In this document: positions 8,808 to 17,862 of the stretch, piece after piece
How positions within the stretch are numbered: position 1 is the first letter of the stretch
How the letters are laid out: every line of letters begins with the position of its first letter
Position numbers and translations under genes: made by a program
Notes under the pieces: model-generated
Seen by the model: the letters and a program-made list of their open reading frames with translations, nothing else
Databases searched by the model: none
Told to the model about the DNA's origin: nothing
DNA from: G965240365 sp965240365
GTDB lineage: Bacteria; Pseudomonadota; Gammaproteobacteria; Eutrophobiales; Eutrophobiaceae
Reading direction: 5' to 3'
Assembly (NCBI GenBank): GCA_965240365.1
Contig: OZ251218.1
Coordinates: 3,038,001-3,102,000, forward strand
Length of the DNA stretch: 64,000 bases

Positions 8808-9827
8808 ATGAACTTGACAAAACGAGTAAGTATCGCGGCTACAGCCTTGATGATGACGCTACCGCTTCAAGCGCATGCTGAAAAAATCACTTTCGCCGAT
8901 AGTTTTCCATTAAAACACTATCTTTCGAAAGAGGGTATGGTTTGGTACATGAACCGTGCCAGCGAATTGACCGATGGCGCCATCAAGTTTCAGCATTTTC
9001 CGGCCGGGCAGTTGGCAAAAGCCAAGGCGATTTTGCAGAAAGTCCGCGATGGCGCGGTGCAGGCCGGTTATGTCGGCATCGGCTATGCCAGTGACCGTCT
9101 CCCGCTGAATGGCGTATCCATGATCGCGGGCATGACAGGAAACTCACTGCCCGGAAGCCAAGCCTATTGGAAAATGGTCAAGGAAGGCCCTTTGAGGCAA
9201 GAATTCGATGCCAATGGCATCGTGCCCCTATTTGCGGCTGTTCTGCCAGCCTATCAGCTTGTCTTAAACAGGGGGCCAGTGAAATCGGTAGATGATCTGA
9301 GCGGTCTTAAAATAAGATCGTCAGGCACCTTAAACCTTGCTGTAGAAGCTTTTGGCGGCACACCGGTATCATTATCTGCCCCCGATATCTATGTCGGGAT
9401 TCAGCGCGGAACCATTGAAGGTTCGCTCCTGCCGCCGGGCAGTGTCAAACCTTACAATCTGCAAGAAGTGATCAAATCCACAAGCACCAATGGCGCGTTT
9501 GGTACATTTGCCATCACAGCGGTTATGAACGGGGAGGTATTCAATGCCTTACCCAAAGCGCATCAAGAAGCGCTGATGCAAGCAGGCGATGAAACAGTTA
9601 CCCATTTGGGAACCTATCAGGATGGGGAAGTGTCGAAGGCTTTGAGCGAGTTTAAGGATCTGGGGATTGCCGTTTATCAATTTGATGACGCCATGCTTGC
9701 TGAATTAGAGCCGGTATTGGCGTCGGTCAAACTCGCTTGGATTAACCGCATGTCCGAGCGCAACCTTGATGGTGCCAGTATCGTATCAGCCTTTGAAGAC
9801 GCCGTTGCACGCGCGCAAGCTCAATAA
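8808..9827 (+). CDS. dctP: TRAP transporter substrate-binding protein (DctP family)
   Basis: This 339-residue protein has a signal peptide (about residues 1-24, ATALMMTLPLQAHA) and the DctP fold: ITFADSFPLKHYLSKEG near the N-terminus and DLSGLKIRSSGTLNLAVEAF followed by GTPVSLSAPDIYVGIQRG in the middle. It binds an organic acid in the periplasm and hands it to DctQM. The substrate cannot be read from sequence, but the next gene being a CaiB-type CoA-transferase fits a carboxylic acid that is activated as a CoA ester. First structural gene of a dctPQM-CoA-transferase-cupin operon. Confidence 0.92.
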   Translation: MNLTKRVSIAATALMMTLPLQAHAEKITFADSFPLKHYLSKEGMVWYMNRASELTDGAIKFQHFPAGQLAKAKAILQKVRDGAVQAGYVGIGYASDRLPLNGVSMIAGMTGNSLPGSQAYWKMVKEGPLRQEFDANGIVPLFAAVLPAYQLVLNRGPVKSVDDLSGLKIRSSGTLNLAVEAFGGTPVSLSAPDIYVGIQRGTIEGSLLPPGSVKPYNLQEVIKSTSTNGAFGTFAITAVMNGEVFNALPKAHQEALMQAGDETVTHLGTYQDGEVSKALSEFKDLGIAVYQFDDAMLAELEPVLASVKLAWINRMSERNLDGASIVSAFEDAVARAQAQ

Positions 9828-9842
9828 ACATGTATAAAGGCT

Positions 9843-9870
9843 GGGTCACAGCAGGAGCATGCTGTGACCC
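9843..9870 (+). promoter_or_regulatory. Intra-operon hairpin between dctP and dctQ
   Basis: GGGTCACAGCA pairs with TGCTGTGACCC around a 6-nt loop (11-bp stem). No T-tract follows, so it is more likely a 3'-end stabiliser of the dctP message, raising binding protein over permease, than a full terminator. Confidence 0.6.
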
Positions 9871-9899
9871 CTTTGCCGTGACCACAGGTGGATAGCGTC

Positions 9900-10415
9900 A
9901 TGTTGAAGAGCTTCGAGGGATTTGAAAATCTGCTGAGCTGGTTTGCAGGCCTTTGTGTGTTTGTCATGATGGCTCTGGTCAGTTTCGATGCAATCGGAAG
10001 ATATGTTTTTCAATCACCGCTGACTTTTCAGTTCGATTTCACAACCAATTATCTGATGGTCATCGTCGGCGTCCTGTCCTTATCTTGGGGGGAACGTGAA
10101 GGAGCGATGATCCGCATAAAGGCCGCAACACGCCTCTTACCGGAAAGCACACATGGTTTGCTCTACGCCTTCAATAACCTAATAGCAGCAGCTGTCTTTG
10201 CGGCGATGACAGTTGCTTCAGGGAAAAGGACACTCGAAACCTATCACGACGGTGATGTCCTGTTCGGCGTGATCGACTGGCCCGTCTGGCTATCACATGT
10301 CTGGGTGCCGATTGCCGCAGGCACTTTGACTCTGCGGCTGGTGATCCAGGCCTGCCAATATGGCGTGTTCCGTCAACCGACTACACCCGTCAATGACAAC
10401 ACTCTGCGGGGTTAA
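9900..10415 (+). CDS. dctQ: TRAP transporter small permease (DctQ family)
   Basis: A membrane protein of about 171 residues with four transmembrane segments (LLSWFAGLCVFVMMALVSFDAIGRYVF… to WVPIAAGTLTLRLVI) and the DctQ SWGEREGAMIRI motif after the second segment. The ATG at 9900 is preferred over the GTG at 9888 because the DctQ N-terminus (MLKSFEGFENLLSW) begins there. It lies between dctP and dctM in the usual order and forms the inner-membrane permease with DctM. Confidence 0.88.
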   Translation: MLKSFEGFENLLSWFAGLCVFVMMALVSFDAIGRYVFQSPLTFQFDFTTNYLMVIVGVLSLSWGEREGAMIRIKAATRLLPESTHGLLYAFNNLIAAAVFAAMTVASGKRTLETYHDGDVLFGVIDWPVWLSHVWVPIAAGTLTLRLVIQACQYGVFRQPTTPVNDNTLRG

Positions 10416-10421
10416 GGGATC

Positions 10422-11708
10422 ATGGCTGTTTTCATTGGCATTTTGGCTCTGATCGTGTTGATCGTTTTGGAAATGCCGATCGCCTTTGCGCTTATGTCTG
10501 CGGCGGTTCTCGGCCTTTGGTTGACAGGCGGTGACGTGCTCGTCTTGAGCTTTTTAGGCGACGTATTGCATGAAGAGGCCGCAAATTATGTCTTGTTGAC
10601 CATACCGATGTTCGTGCTGATGTCGCAGTTTATGGCCAAATCAGGCATGGCCCGTGATATCGTGGTTTGCTGCGACCTGTGGCTGGGACGGGTGCGCGGC
10701 GGTCTTGCCATGGCCTGTGTAATCGCGAGTGCTTTCATGGCGGCTGTTATCGGCTCTAGCACGGCGTCCACAGCCACAATGTCAACGGCTGCCTTCCCGA
10801 CCATGAAGGAAGTCGGTTACGCCAATAAGCTCGCTGTCGGTGTCATCGCGATATCCGGCACATTGGCAATTATGATACCGCCTTCGATTATCTTGATCGT
10901 CTACGGAGTCCTAACAGAGGTTTCGATCGGGAAACTGCTGATCGCCGGAATCGGACCCGGCCTGCTTACCATAGTCGGATATATGACGGCCATTGTGCTG
11001 ATGGGGCTTTGGCGACCGGAATCCATGCCCGCAAGATCCGAATTCAACCGGGTTCAAGCCGTTGAATCATTAAAGACGGTCTGGCCTGTCTTTTTGCTGA
11101 TGACGGTGGTGATCGGGTCGCTTTACAGCGGCATTGCGACCCCCACCGAGGTAGGAGCGGTCGGATCGCTTTTCGCCTTCATCATTGTTTTGATGATGCA
11201 GCGTATGCGAGGCAAAGCCTTCTTTGCATCCTTACGCGAAACCGTTCGTACCACCGTCATGATCATCGCGATCATCTCAGGTGCCTTGATGTTCGGTTAT
11301 TTTTTGACATTCACTCAGGCCACGCAGAACCTGTTATCCACCATCCAGACCTCCAGCCTTCAGCCATGGACGATTATGCTGATCCTCGTCTTCATTTATT
11401 TGGTGTTGGGGATGTTGATGGACCAGATGGCGATATTGGTTCTTACAGTACCGATCACATTCGCACTCATCTCTCAATATGGATTTGATGGGGTCTGGTA
11501 TGGGATCATCATTACCAAAACCGTGGAAATCGGATTGGTCACGCCCCCCTTGGGCCTCAACATTTTTATGGCTTCAAGCCTTACCAAAGTACCGGTCGGC
11601 GAGTGTTTCAAAGGTGTTGCACCTTTTATTTTGGTTGAGCTGGTTATTCTGGGACTGCTTCTCGCCTTCCCGCAAATCTCGCTTTTCTTGCCCTCGCTGA
11701 TGGATTGA
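10422..11708 (+). CDS. dctM: TRAP transporter large permease (DctM family)
   Basis: A 428-residue protein with about 12 predicted membrane segments and family motifs: YVLLTIPMFVLMSQFMAKSG, SSTASTATMSTAAFPTMKE, SGTLAIMIPPSIILIVYG and EIGLVTPPLGLNIF. It is the Na+-coupled transport channel of the TRAP system. Intact, six bases after dctQ. Its last codons overlap the extended upstream frame of the next gene. Confidence 0.92.
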   Translation: MAVFIGILALIVLIVLEMPIAFALMSAAVLGLWLTGGDVLVLSFLGDVLHEEAANYVLLTIPMFVLMSQFMAKSGMARDIVVCCDLWLGRVRGGLAMACVIASAFMAAVIGSSTASTATMSTAAFPTMKEVGYANKLAVGVIAISGTLAIMIPPSIILIVYGVLTEVSIGKLLIAGIGPGLLTIVGYMTAIVLMGLWRPESMPARSEFNRVQAVESLKTVWPVFLLMTVVIGSLYSGIATPTEVGAVGSLFAFIIVLMMQRMRGKAFFASLRETVRTTVMIIAIISGALMFGYFLTFTQATQNLLSTIQTSSLQPWTIMLILVFIYLVLGMLMDQMAILVLTVPITFALISQYGFDGVWYGIIITKTVEIGLVTPPLGLNIFMASSLTKVPVGECFKGVAPFILVELVILGLLLAFPQISLFLPSLMD

Positions 11709-11737
11709 ACAGACAGAGACAGAGAAGGAAAAATCAC

Positions 11738-12880
11738 ATGTATGATCTTCTCAAAGGCATCCGTGTGCTGGATTTGACATCCGTGATACTGGGACCTTTG
11801 GCAACCCAGTATTTGGGGGATTTTGGCGCGGATGTCATCAAGGTCGAGCCCCCTACAGGTGATATTTTGCGCCATATCCAACCGGCCCGTTCCAAAGGCA
11901 TGGGTGCCGGATATCTGGCCTTCAATCGTAACAAGCGATCAATAGGGCTAAATTTGAAGGACCCGGCGGATCATGCAATTTGTCTGCATCTGCTGGAAGG
12001 AGCCGACGTACTGGTCCATAATATGCGTCCCATTGCAGCTAAAAAACTGGGCCTCGACCCGGAAGCGGTGCGCACGCGCCATCCGAATATCATCTATTGT
12101 GTGTCAACCGGCTATGGCAGCCGAGGGCGAAATGCAAATCTGCCCGCTTACGACGATATCATTCAAGCAGCCTGCGGTATCGCGCATCTGAACCGGGAGT
12201 CTTCAGGAGCCCCCAGATTTCTACCAACGGTCCTCTGTGACAAGGTGGGCGGTCTGCATTTGGCCATGGCGGTTCTGGCCGGTGTGGTGCAGCAGGCGAA
12301 AACCGGGCGCGGATGCCTGATCGAAGCACCGATGTTCGAGGGGCTTGTCAGCTTCCTGATGGCGGAACATTTGGCGGGAGAAACCTTTCGCCCTGCCCAG
12401 GGAGGCATGGGGTATGAACGGCTTTTATCGGAACAACGCAAACCTTTCGCGACCCGGGACGGTTACATCGGCGTGCTGCCCTATAATGGGGAGCATTGGG
12501 CATGTTTCTTAAACCTCATAGGGCGCGCCGATTTGGCGGCGGCAAATTGGGTACAGGATGCCGCAGAGCGCAGCAAAAATATCGGCCAACTTTATGCTAT
12601 TATTGCCGATGTCATGCCCGAGCGCACAACAGCCGATTGGATGGAAGCGTTAAGAAAGTTGGACATACCCTGTGCCCCCGTCAGTTCTCTCGAAGAGCTA
12701 TTGGAGGATGCACATCTGCTTGATGTTGGCTTGTTTGAGGATATTGAACACCCCTCGGAGGGGGCTCTTCAGACCATCCGCTCCCCCTTCTGGGTGGACG
12801 GGGCCGATCAGCATCCCGATAAGCCCGCCCCCCCCTTATTGCCATCAAAAACCGACATTGAATGGGCGGCGCGGGAATGA
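11738..12880 (+). CDS. CaiB/BaiF-type (family III) CoA-transferase
   Basis: A 380-residue protein starting at the ATG at 11738, which follows AAGGAA; the longer frame from 11705 lacks homology. The N-terminus LLKGIRVLDLTSVILGPLATQ and GADVIKVEPP, and the central CVSTGYGSRGRNANLPAYDDIIQA, are family III signatures, including the catalytic Asp region (YDDIIQA). These enzymes move CoA between carboxylic acids (formyl-CoA, carnitine, succinyl-CoA:acid types). With the TRAP importer upstream, it probably activates the imported acid. The exact acid is unknown. Confidence 0.88.
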   Translation: MYDLLKGIRVLDLTSVILGPLATQYLGDFGADVIKVEPPTGDILRHIQPARSKGMGAGYLAFNRNKRSIGLNLKDPADHAICLHLLEGADVLVHNMRPIAAKKLGLDPEAVRTRHPNIIYCVSTGYGSRGRNANLPAYDDIIQAACGIAHLNRESSGAPRFLPTVLCDKVGGLHLAMAVLAGVVQQAKTGRGCLIEAPMFEGLVSFLMAEHLAGETFRPAQGGMGYERLLSEQRKPFATRDGYIGVLPYNGEHWACFLNLIGRADLAAANWVQDAAERSKNIGQLYAIIADVMPERTTADWMEALRKLDIPCAPVSSLEELLEDAHLLDVGLFEDIEHPSEGALQTIRSPFWVDGADQHPDKPAPPLLPSKTDIEWAARE

Positions 12881-12956
12881 TCGCAAACTGGTTGAACGGC
12901 ATATGCGCCATCATTTCCCTCATTATCGTATTACCACAATTACTAAAGGTATTCCT

Positions 12957-13355
12957 ATGACAGATCCTATCCCCCTTCAGCCCCCTTTTATTGAGCATCT
13001 GGATCATCTAGAAAAATACGGACCGCCCGGTCATGCCGGTACCGTTAATGTTCGTTTATGTGAAAAAACCTTCTGCAAAAGCTTTGAAATGGTGCTGGGA
13101 GAGATCGCACCGGGTGGTGAGGCGCACAAACATCACCATGATATCGAACATCAAGCCATTTACGTGCTGCAAGGACATGCCCGCGTTACGCTCGCCAATA
13201 ATCCCGCCGTTGATTGCCCGCCCGGAACAATCATCCGTTTACCTCCCAAACTTGATCATCATGTTCTGTCTCTTGGCCCTGAGCCCTTAAAACTGATGAT
13301 CGTATACAGCCCACCGCTCCCTAAACGAGATGATGTTCCCGTTAAAGATGCCTAG
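12957..13355 (+). CDS. Cupin-domain protein
   Basis: A 132-residue single-cupin protein. Metal-binding motif 1 is GGEAHKHHHDIEHQAIYVLQG and motif 2 is CPPGTIIRLPPKLDHHVLS. The ATG at 12957 is preferred over the longer in-frame ORF, which overlaps the CoA-transferase in another frame. It lies 76 bp after the CoA-transferase and is probably the last gene of the TRAP catabolic operon. Function beyond metal-dependent small-molecule binding is unknown. Confidence 0.8.
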   Translation: MTDPIPLQPPFIEHLDHLEKYGPPGHAGTVNVRLCEKTFCKSFEMVLGEIAPGGEAHKHHHDIEHQAIYVLQGHARVTLANNPAVDCPPGTIIRLPPKLDHHVLSLGPEPLKLMIVYSPPLPKRDDVPVKDA

Positions 13356-13435
13356 AGACAAGCCCTTTGTGCAAACACCGATCGCCTTGTTCGTCAATCC
13401 CAGCAATAGCGGGCCAGTACAAATTGTGGGATGGC

Positions 13436-14248
13436 CTAACGCCCTCGGAAACGGGGTGCCCGCTTTTCAATGAATGCTTTTCGTCCTTCCACAAAGTCTT
13501 CTGAATTCAGCGTCCGCTTCCGTTCGTTCACGGCCAGTTCGAGCGAATCATTGATACAGGATGGATTGCCCGCAAGTAATAATTTCTTGTGGGCGCGCAG
13601 CACAAGAGGGGCTTGCGATGCCAGCATGCGCAGGATTTCCGCCGCTCTGGCGCGGATCGCGCCAGTATCGACCACCTCATGCAGCATTCCGCTCCGTAGC
13701 GCCCACTCTGCATCAAGCGGGCCCATATGCAGCAGCAAATAACTGGCGTGAGAATATCCAATCTTTTCGACCAGAAGCGACGGGAGTTGAACGGCGGAGA
13801 CGCCAATGCGTACCTCGGTGGTGGCAAACGCCGCGTTGGTGGCTCCGATCCGGATATCCGCGGTAATCGCCAGCGCCACACCAAATCCGATGCAATGCCC
13901 CTGGATCGCGGCGACAACAGGTTTGCCATTCAGATCGTCCCGGAGAAAATCCAGATCATAGCTCTCCTCGCTGGTGCCGACCTTCGTCTCTGAGGCGCTC
14001 TGGTCTCCTTCGCTGATGTCGAATCCGGCGCTGAAGGCACGATCGCCTGCCGCATCAACCACCATCACCCGCGCGCGCTCATCCTCCTTGAACGCCACGA
14101 ATGTGGCGTTCAGCGCGCTGACGAGTTCTGCATTGATCGCATTTAGACGCTGGGGATGGTTCAGCGTCAGATAGGCGATGTCGTCCTCGACCCGATATAG
14201 GAGCGGGTCGCCCTACCGTTCGGTGCTGTTATCCGTAGCGTTATCCAT
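13436..14248 (-). pseudogene. Enoyl-CoA hydratase/isomerase with early stop
   Basis: A 271-codon frame begins at the ATG at 14246-14248 and shows the crotonase fold: LYRVEDDIAYLTLNHPQRLNAIN, then AFSAGFDIS (oxyanion-hole region) and GKPVVAAIQGHCIGFGVAL. Codon 12 is TAG (14213-14215), so translation from the natural start ends after 11 residues. The longest canonical internal ORF, from 14098, would miss the first strands, including LNHPQRLNAIN. The gene directly follows the ligase pseudogene (the ATG lies next to its stop), so both were one operon, probably for CoA-ester degradation. A rare downstream start cannot be excluded. Confidence 0.75.
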
Positions 14249-15293
14249 GTCAATACTCTCTATCAAATATCTGTTTTTTCTGGTTTTTGTTTTCCTGAAA
14301 GGCCGCGAGCGCGCCCGCTTTAACCAGTTCGATGCAACACTGGAAGCGAAGCTCCCTGGAGATCGTATTCTGCAAATCCGTCACCAACCGACCTCTTTCC
14401 TCAACCTCCATAGGTCCCGACAACTCGACCCTGACCGGCAAGGGAGGGTCCTGAACCGGCGGAGGGGATTTTAAGACCACGCGGGCGTTTCCGGTAAGGC
14501 CACGATCGGCGAACCGCTGGATCAGGGCCTGAATCGCACTGGGGAAAACGTTAACCCCACGAACGAGGAGCATGTCATCGGTTCGCCCCTGAACGAGAAA
14601 ACGAATTGTATCGCGCCCGCAGGCGCAACGCCCGAGCCGGATCAGGTACCTGTCTCCAGTACGAAAGCGTATGGCAGGGGCGCATTCCTTTTCGAGAGCA
14701 GTGTAGACAGCTTCTCCGCAAACACCGTCTTCCATCGGAAGAGCCTCCCCGGAGGCCGGATCGATGATCTCCAGATGTGCTATTTCCTCGGTCAGAAAAT
14801 GCAATCCTGAGTTATGTTCACAACGTGGATTCAACCAGCAAGAGCAACATTAGGATTGATTCCGAAAAATACCTGATTAGGTGTTTTCATGCCAAGGCAT
14901 TTTCGAGGTCGGTTATTTAATTTATCCATAGCCATTTTAATCTCCTGTTCAGTGATGGTGGTAAAGTCTCTGTTCCTGGGGAAGTATTGGCGTATCAGGC
15001 CGTTGGTATTTTCGTTGAGTCCGCGTTGCCAGGAGGCATAGGGGTGAGCGAAATAAAAGGTCGCATTGAGCGCTTTGGCAATGGCCTGATGGCGCGCAAA
15101 CTCCCTGCCGTTGTCAGAAGTCAGGGTATGGACATTATCAGACAAGGGAGCAAGCTGTTGCAAAATAGCGGCCTTGACCGTATCCGCTTCCTTGCTGGCG
15201 ACCCTGGCAATCAACGTCAGGCGCGACTTACGCTCAGTCAGGGACACGAGGGCCTGTTTGTGCCCCTTGCCAATAATCGTATCCAATTCCCAA

Positions 15294-15312
15294 CCTGCCT
15301 GCTGCAGGCAGG
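15294..15312. repeat. 19-bp palindrome in IS30 copy 1 (site 2)
   Basis: A perfect copy. Removal restores GD-WELDTIIG on the minus strand. Confidence 0.95.
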
Positions 15313-15771
15313 TCACCCAATCGGGCACGTCTGTCGACGATGGCGGGTCGCTCATCAATGGAAACGCGGCCAGACCACTGGCCACGGCGGCTAAAGTGAC
15401 CGTAGCGCTTCCTGCGCCGCTTCTGGCAACGCAGGCGACGGTACAGGTCGCCGCCTTGCTGTTTGTCCCGCAGAATATAGCGATAAATCCACTCATGGCT
15501 AATCCGAAGGCGCTTTTCCTGAGCCAGCCAGAGGCTGACCTGTTCCGGGCTCCAGTCCTCACGCAGCAAGGCTTCAACCCAGTCCCAATGGCCGGGTTGA
15601 ATGCGCACCTTAGCCTTTCCCTGCCGGCGGGTCACGGCCAGCCGTTCGGCCTGCTGCGGACGATAGCCGCAGAGGCCACGGTTGCGCCTCAACTCACGGC
15701 TTATGGTGGATTTGTGAACCTCAAGGATACGGGCTGTCTCAGTTTGATTATGGCCTGCTTTCATAAGGGCG

Positions 15772-15790
15772 CCTGCCTGCTGCAGGCAGG
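15772..15790. repeat. 19-bp palindrome in IS30 copy 1 (site 1)
   Basis: A perfect copy. Removal restores QRYPIY-ALMKAG. The same site is occupied in IS30 copy 2 (27328-27346). Confidence 0.95.
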
Positions 15791-17005
15791 TAAATCGGGT
15801 ATCGTTGCTCCTGGGTGAGCTGTGTGTATTGTCTCATCGATGCTTCTCATTCTTGCCAGAACAAAAAGCAGAGATACTACCGCAGCTCGCCTCCTGTTCC
15901 GAGTTATGAGTTGCACTTACGAGTTGAATTCACGCAATTTAATAGACGCAATAAAGCTGGTGTGCATGGCTCCGATACCGTCATAGATGCGTGCTCCGCC
16001 CCAAAGAGCGGAGATACGGTTTCACACTTCGTCGATCGATCCGCCGGGTTCGCCTGCCAGAGAAATCCTCTCAAAACCAAGACCTGCCGGATCGACCCCG
16101 TGTTTATCGCGCAATTCCTCGCCCATCCAGATGGCGTAGGACGGTGTGCAGTTCAATTGCTTGGGCCTTACCTGCCGTGCGACAACGGCGAAGTTCTCAG
16201 GCCCGCTCTTCCCACCGATCGGCACCACCGTTAATCCCGCATCCTGCATCACATCGGCCCCCGGCATGCCGGCAATCCACATCGACATGACGAAAGCGTG
16301 CATCACCTCCATGCACCGTTTCATAATCTCGGCGCTCAAAACACTGTCCCGGCGGGTATAGCCGGTGAATGTCGGTGTCCCGGTCGTGCCAGACGTCGAA
16401 CTGATGTGCGTGACATCACGCGGATCGCACACAATGTGCATGCCTAGCGTATGCAGCCTCTTTTCCCAGGAAGCACGCTGGCTTTCGCGTTCAATGGATT
16501 TATCCATAAACGGCACCGCGCCAAGATCGCCGAAGCTTCGGATCATGTCGGGATGGATACCTGCATCGTCAAAACGTTTCCGATGGAAATCCGATTTTTC
16601 GTAAACAAGATTCAACTGGGTTTTCAACTTGGCGAACCTGTAGTCGTCAAGCCGGGGCCGATCCACGAAACCGCGTTCAGGGCTGTAAAACGGGCTGAGC
16701 ATTGCGTCCTCCAGAACCGCCAGCCCATACCTTTGGTTGACTGACTACGAAGCTTGTGACATAAAATAATAAATATCATACTAAAATTCATTGCTGTCCC
16801 ATTAACAGGGAATAAAAAGGCCTGATTCCACTGAGATTGATATAATGAGTTTGCTAAAAAACGCTGTATCAATAAGGAGAATCAGGCCGTGGCACATTGT
16901 AATACGATTTTTTCACAAATACTAAAGTTTGTTCCGAGACATGAATTTGAATCTCTGGCGAAGCGGCATCACTTGGGTCGGGCGTTCCGGAAAACTTCGC
17001 GTTGG

Positions 17006-17024
17006 CCTGCCTGCTGCAGGCAGG
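17006..17024. repeat. 19-bp palindrome in IS4-like transposase (1)
   Basis: A perfect copy between TRW and SQF codons. Confidence 0.95.
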
Positions 17025-17425
17025 TCGCAATTTGTGTGGATGGCGATGGCACAATTGTCTGGCCGAATCAGTCTGCGCGATATTGTGGACAATCTTTCGG
17101 CACAGGCCCATCGTTTGTATCATCCAGGCAGTTCGAAGCCATCACATTCTACCTTGGCACGTCTTAACGAAGAGAAGCCCCATGCGCTTTATGAAGCCCT
17201 GTTTGGGAAGTTACTGAGTCGCTGTCAATGTGTTGCTCCGGGGTATAATTTTCGCTTCAAGAATCCGCTGTATTCATTGAATGCGTCGATGATTGACCTG
17301 TGTCTCGCGGTATTTCCATGGGCGGATTTTCGAACGAGCAAAGGCGCCATTAAGCTGCATATTGGTTTAAACCATCGGGGTTATTTACCGGAATTTGTGA
17401 CGATTACGGAAGGGAAAACGCACGA

Positions 17426-17444
17426 CCTGCCTGCAGCAGGCAGG
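17426..17444. repeat. 19-bp palindrome in IS4-like transposase (2)
   Basis: A perfect copy (central A). Removal restores CAC-GAT-AAA, His-Asp-Lys. Confidence 0.95.
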
Positions 17445-17604
17445 TAAAATGGTCGGTAGGACATTGCAATTTCCAAAGGGCAGTATTGTGGCAGTGGACC
17501 GCGGTTACAATTACTACAGCTGGTATAAGCAACTGAATGCTAAAGGTATCTTTTTCGTAACCCGCTTGAAGTCGAATGCGAAGGTGCGTGTTGTTGCGCG
17601 CCGA

Positions 17605-17623
17605 CCTGCCTGCTGCAGGCAAG
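17605..17623. repeat. 19-bp palindrome in IS4-like transposase (3)
   Basis: A copy with one mismatch near its end (GCAAG for GCAGG). Removal restores ARR-CVVKQ. Confidence 0.93.
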
Positions 17624-17843
17624 TGTGTGGTCAAGCAGAGGAATGTGACGAGTGACCAGACGATCAAATTCACGGGAGTGCGTGCCCAAAAGAGGTGTCC
17701 GATTGGATTACGTCGAATCGGTTACCGGGAGCCAGTAACGGGCAAACGTTACGTGTTTCTGACGAACAATTTCAAGCTGTCGGCACAGACGATAGCGGAT
17801 ATATATAAATCACGCTGGCAGGTTGAATTGTTTTATAAATGGG

Positions 17844-17862
17844 CCTGCCTGCTGCAGGCAGG
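17844..17862. repeat. 19-bp palindrome in IS4-like transposase (4)
   Basis: A perfect copy. Removal restores FYKW-VKQNLKIK. Confidence 0.95.

Larger units (their letters stand above)
14831..15837 (-). pseudogene. IS30-family transposase interrupted by two palindromes
   Basis: From the ATG at 15835-15837 the frame begins RQYTQLTQEQRYPIY. A 19-bp palindrome (15772-15790) then shifts it; removing it joins PIY to ALMKAGHNQTE. A second (15294-15312) splits GD from WELDTIIGKGHK. Total length is 1007 bp; minus 38 it is 969 bp, exactly 323 codons. The helix-turn-helix (ARILEVHKSTISREL) and the DDE residues (DTIIGKG, TSDNGREF, NENTNGLIRQYFP) are all present after removal. No other lesion was found, so the palindromes alone inactivate it. 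Confidence 0.92.
14824..15934 (-). mobile_element. IS30-family element, copy 1 (complete)
   Basis: The left end CGTGGATTCAACCAGC at 14824 and the right end, whose complement is CGTGAATTCAACTCG (ending 15934), form imperfect inverted repeats. The element is flanked by CAA on both sides, a 3-bp target duplication as in IS30. It interrupts the ligase gene. It includes two 19-bp palindromes. Confidence 0.85.
14250..16702 (-). pseudogene. Phenylacetate-CoA ligase-like gene, split by IS30
   Basis: The N-terminal part (16702 to about 16020) has the adenylate-forming P-loop SSTSGTTGTPTFTGYTRRD and LAGEPGGSIDEV. The C-terminal part (to 14250) has CEHNSGLHFLTEEIAHLEI, FRTGDRYLIRLGRCACGRD and the small C-terminal domain. 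Lesions: TGA at about 16020 in place of an Arg-type codon, a frameshift before 15940, and an IS30 element at 14824-15934 flanked by CAA repeats. The enzyme would have made an aryl-CoA. It runs opposite to the TRAP operon and upstream of the enoyl-CoA hydratase pseudogene. Confidence 0.85.
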
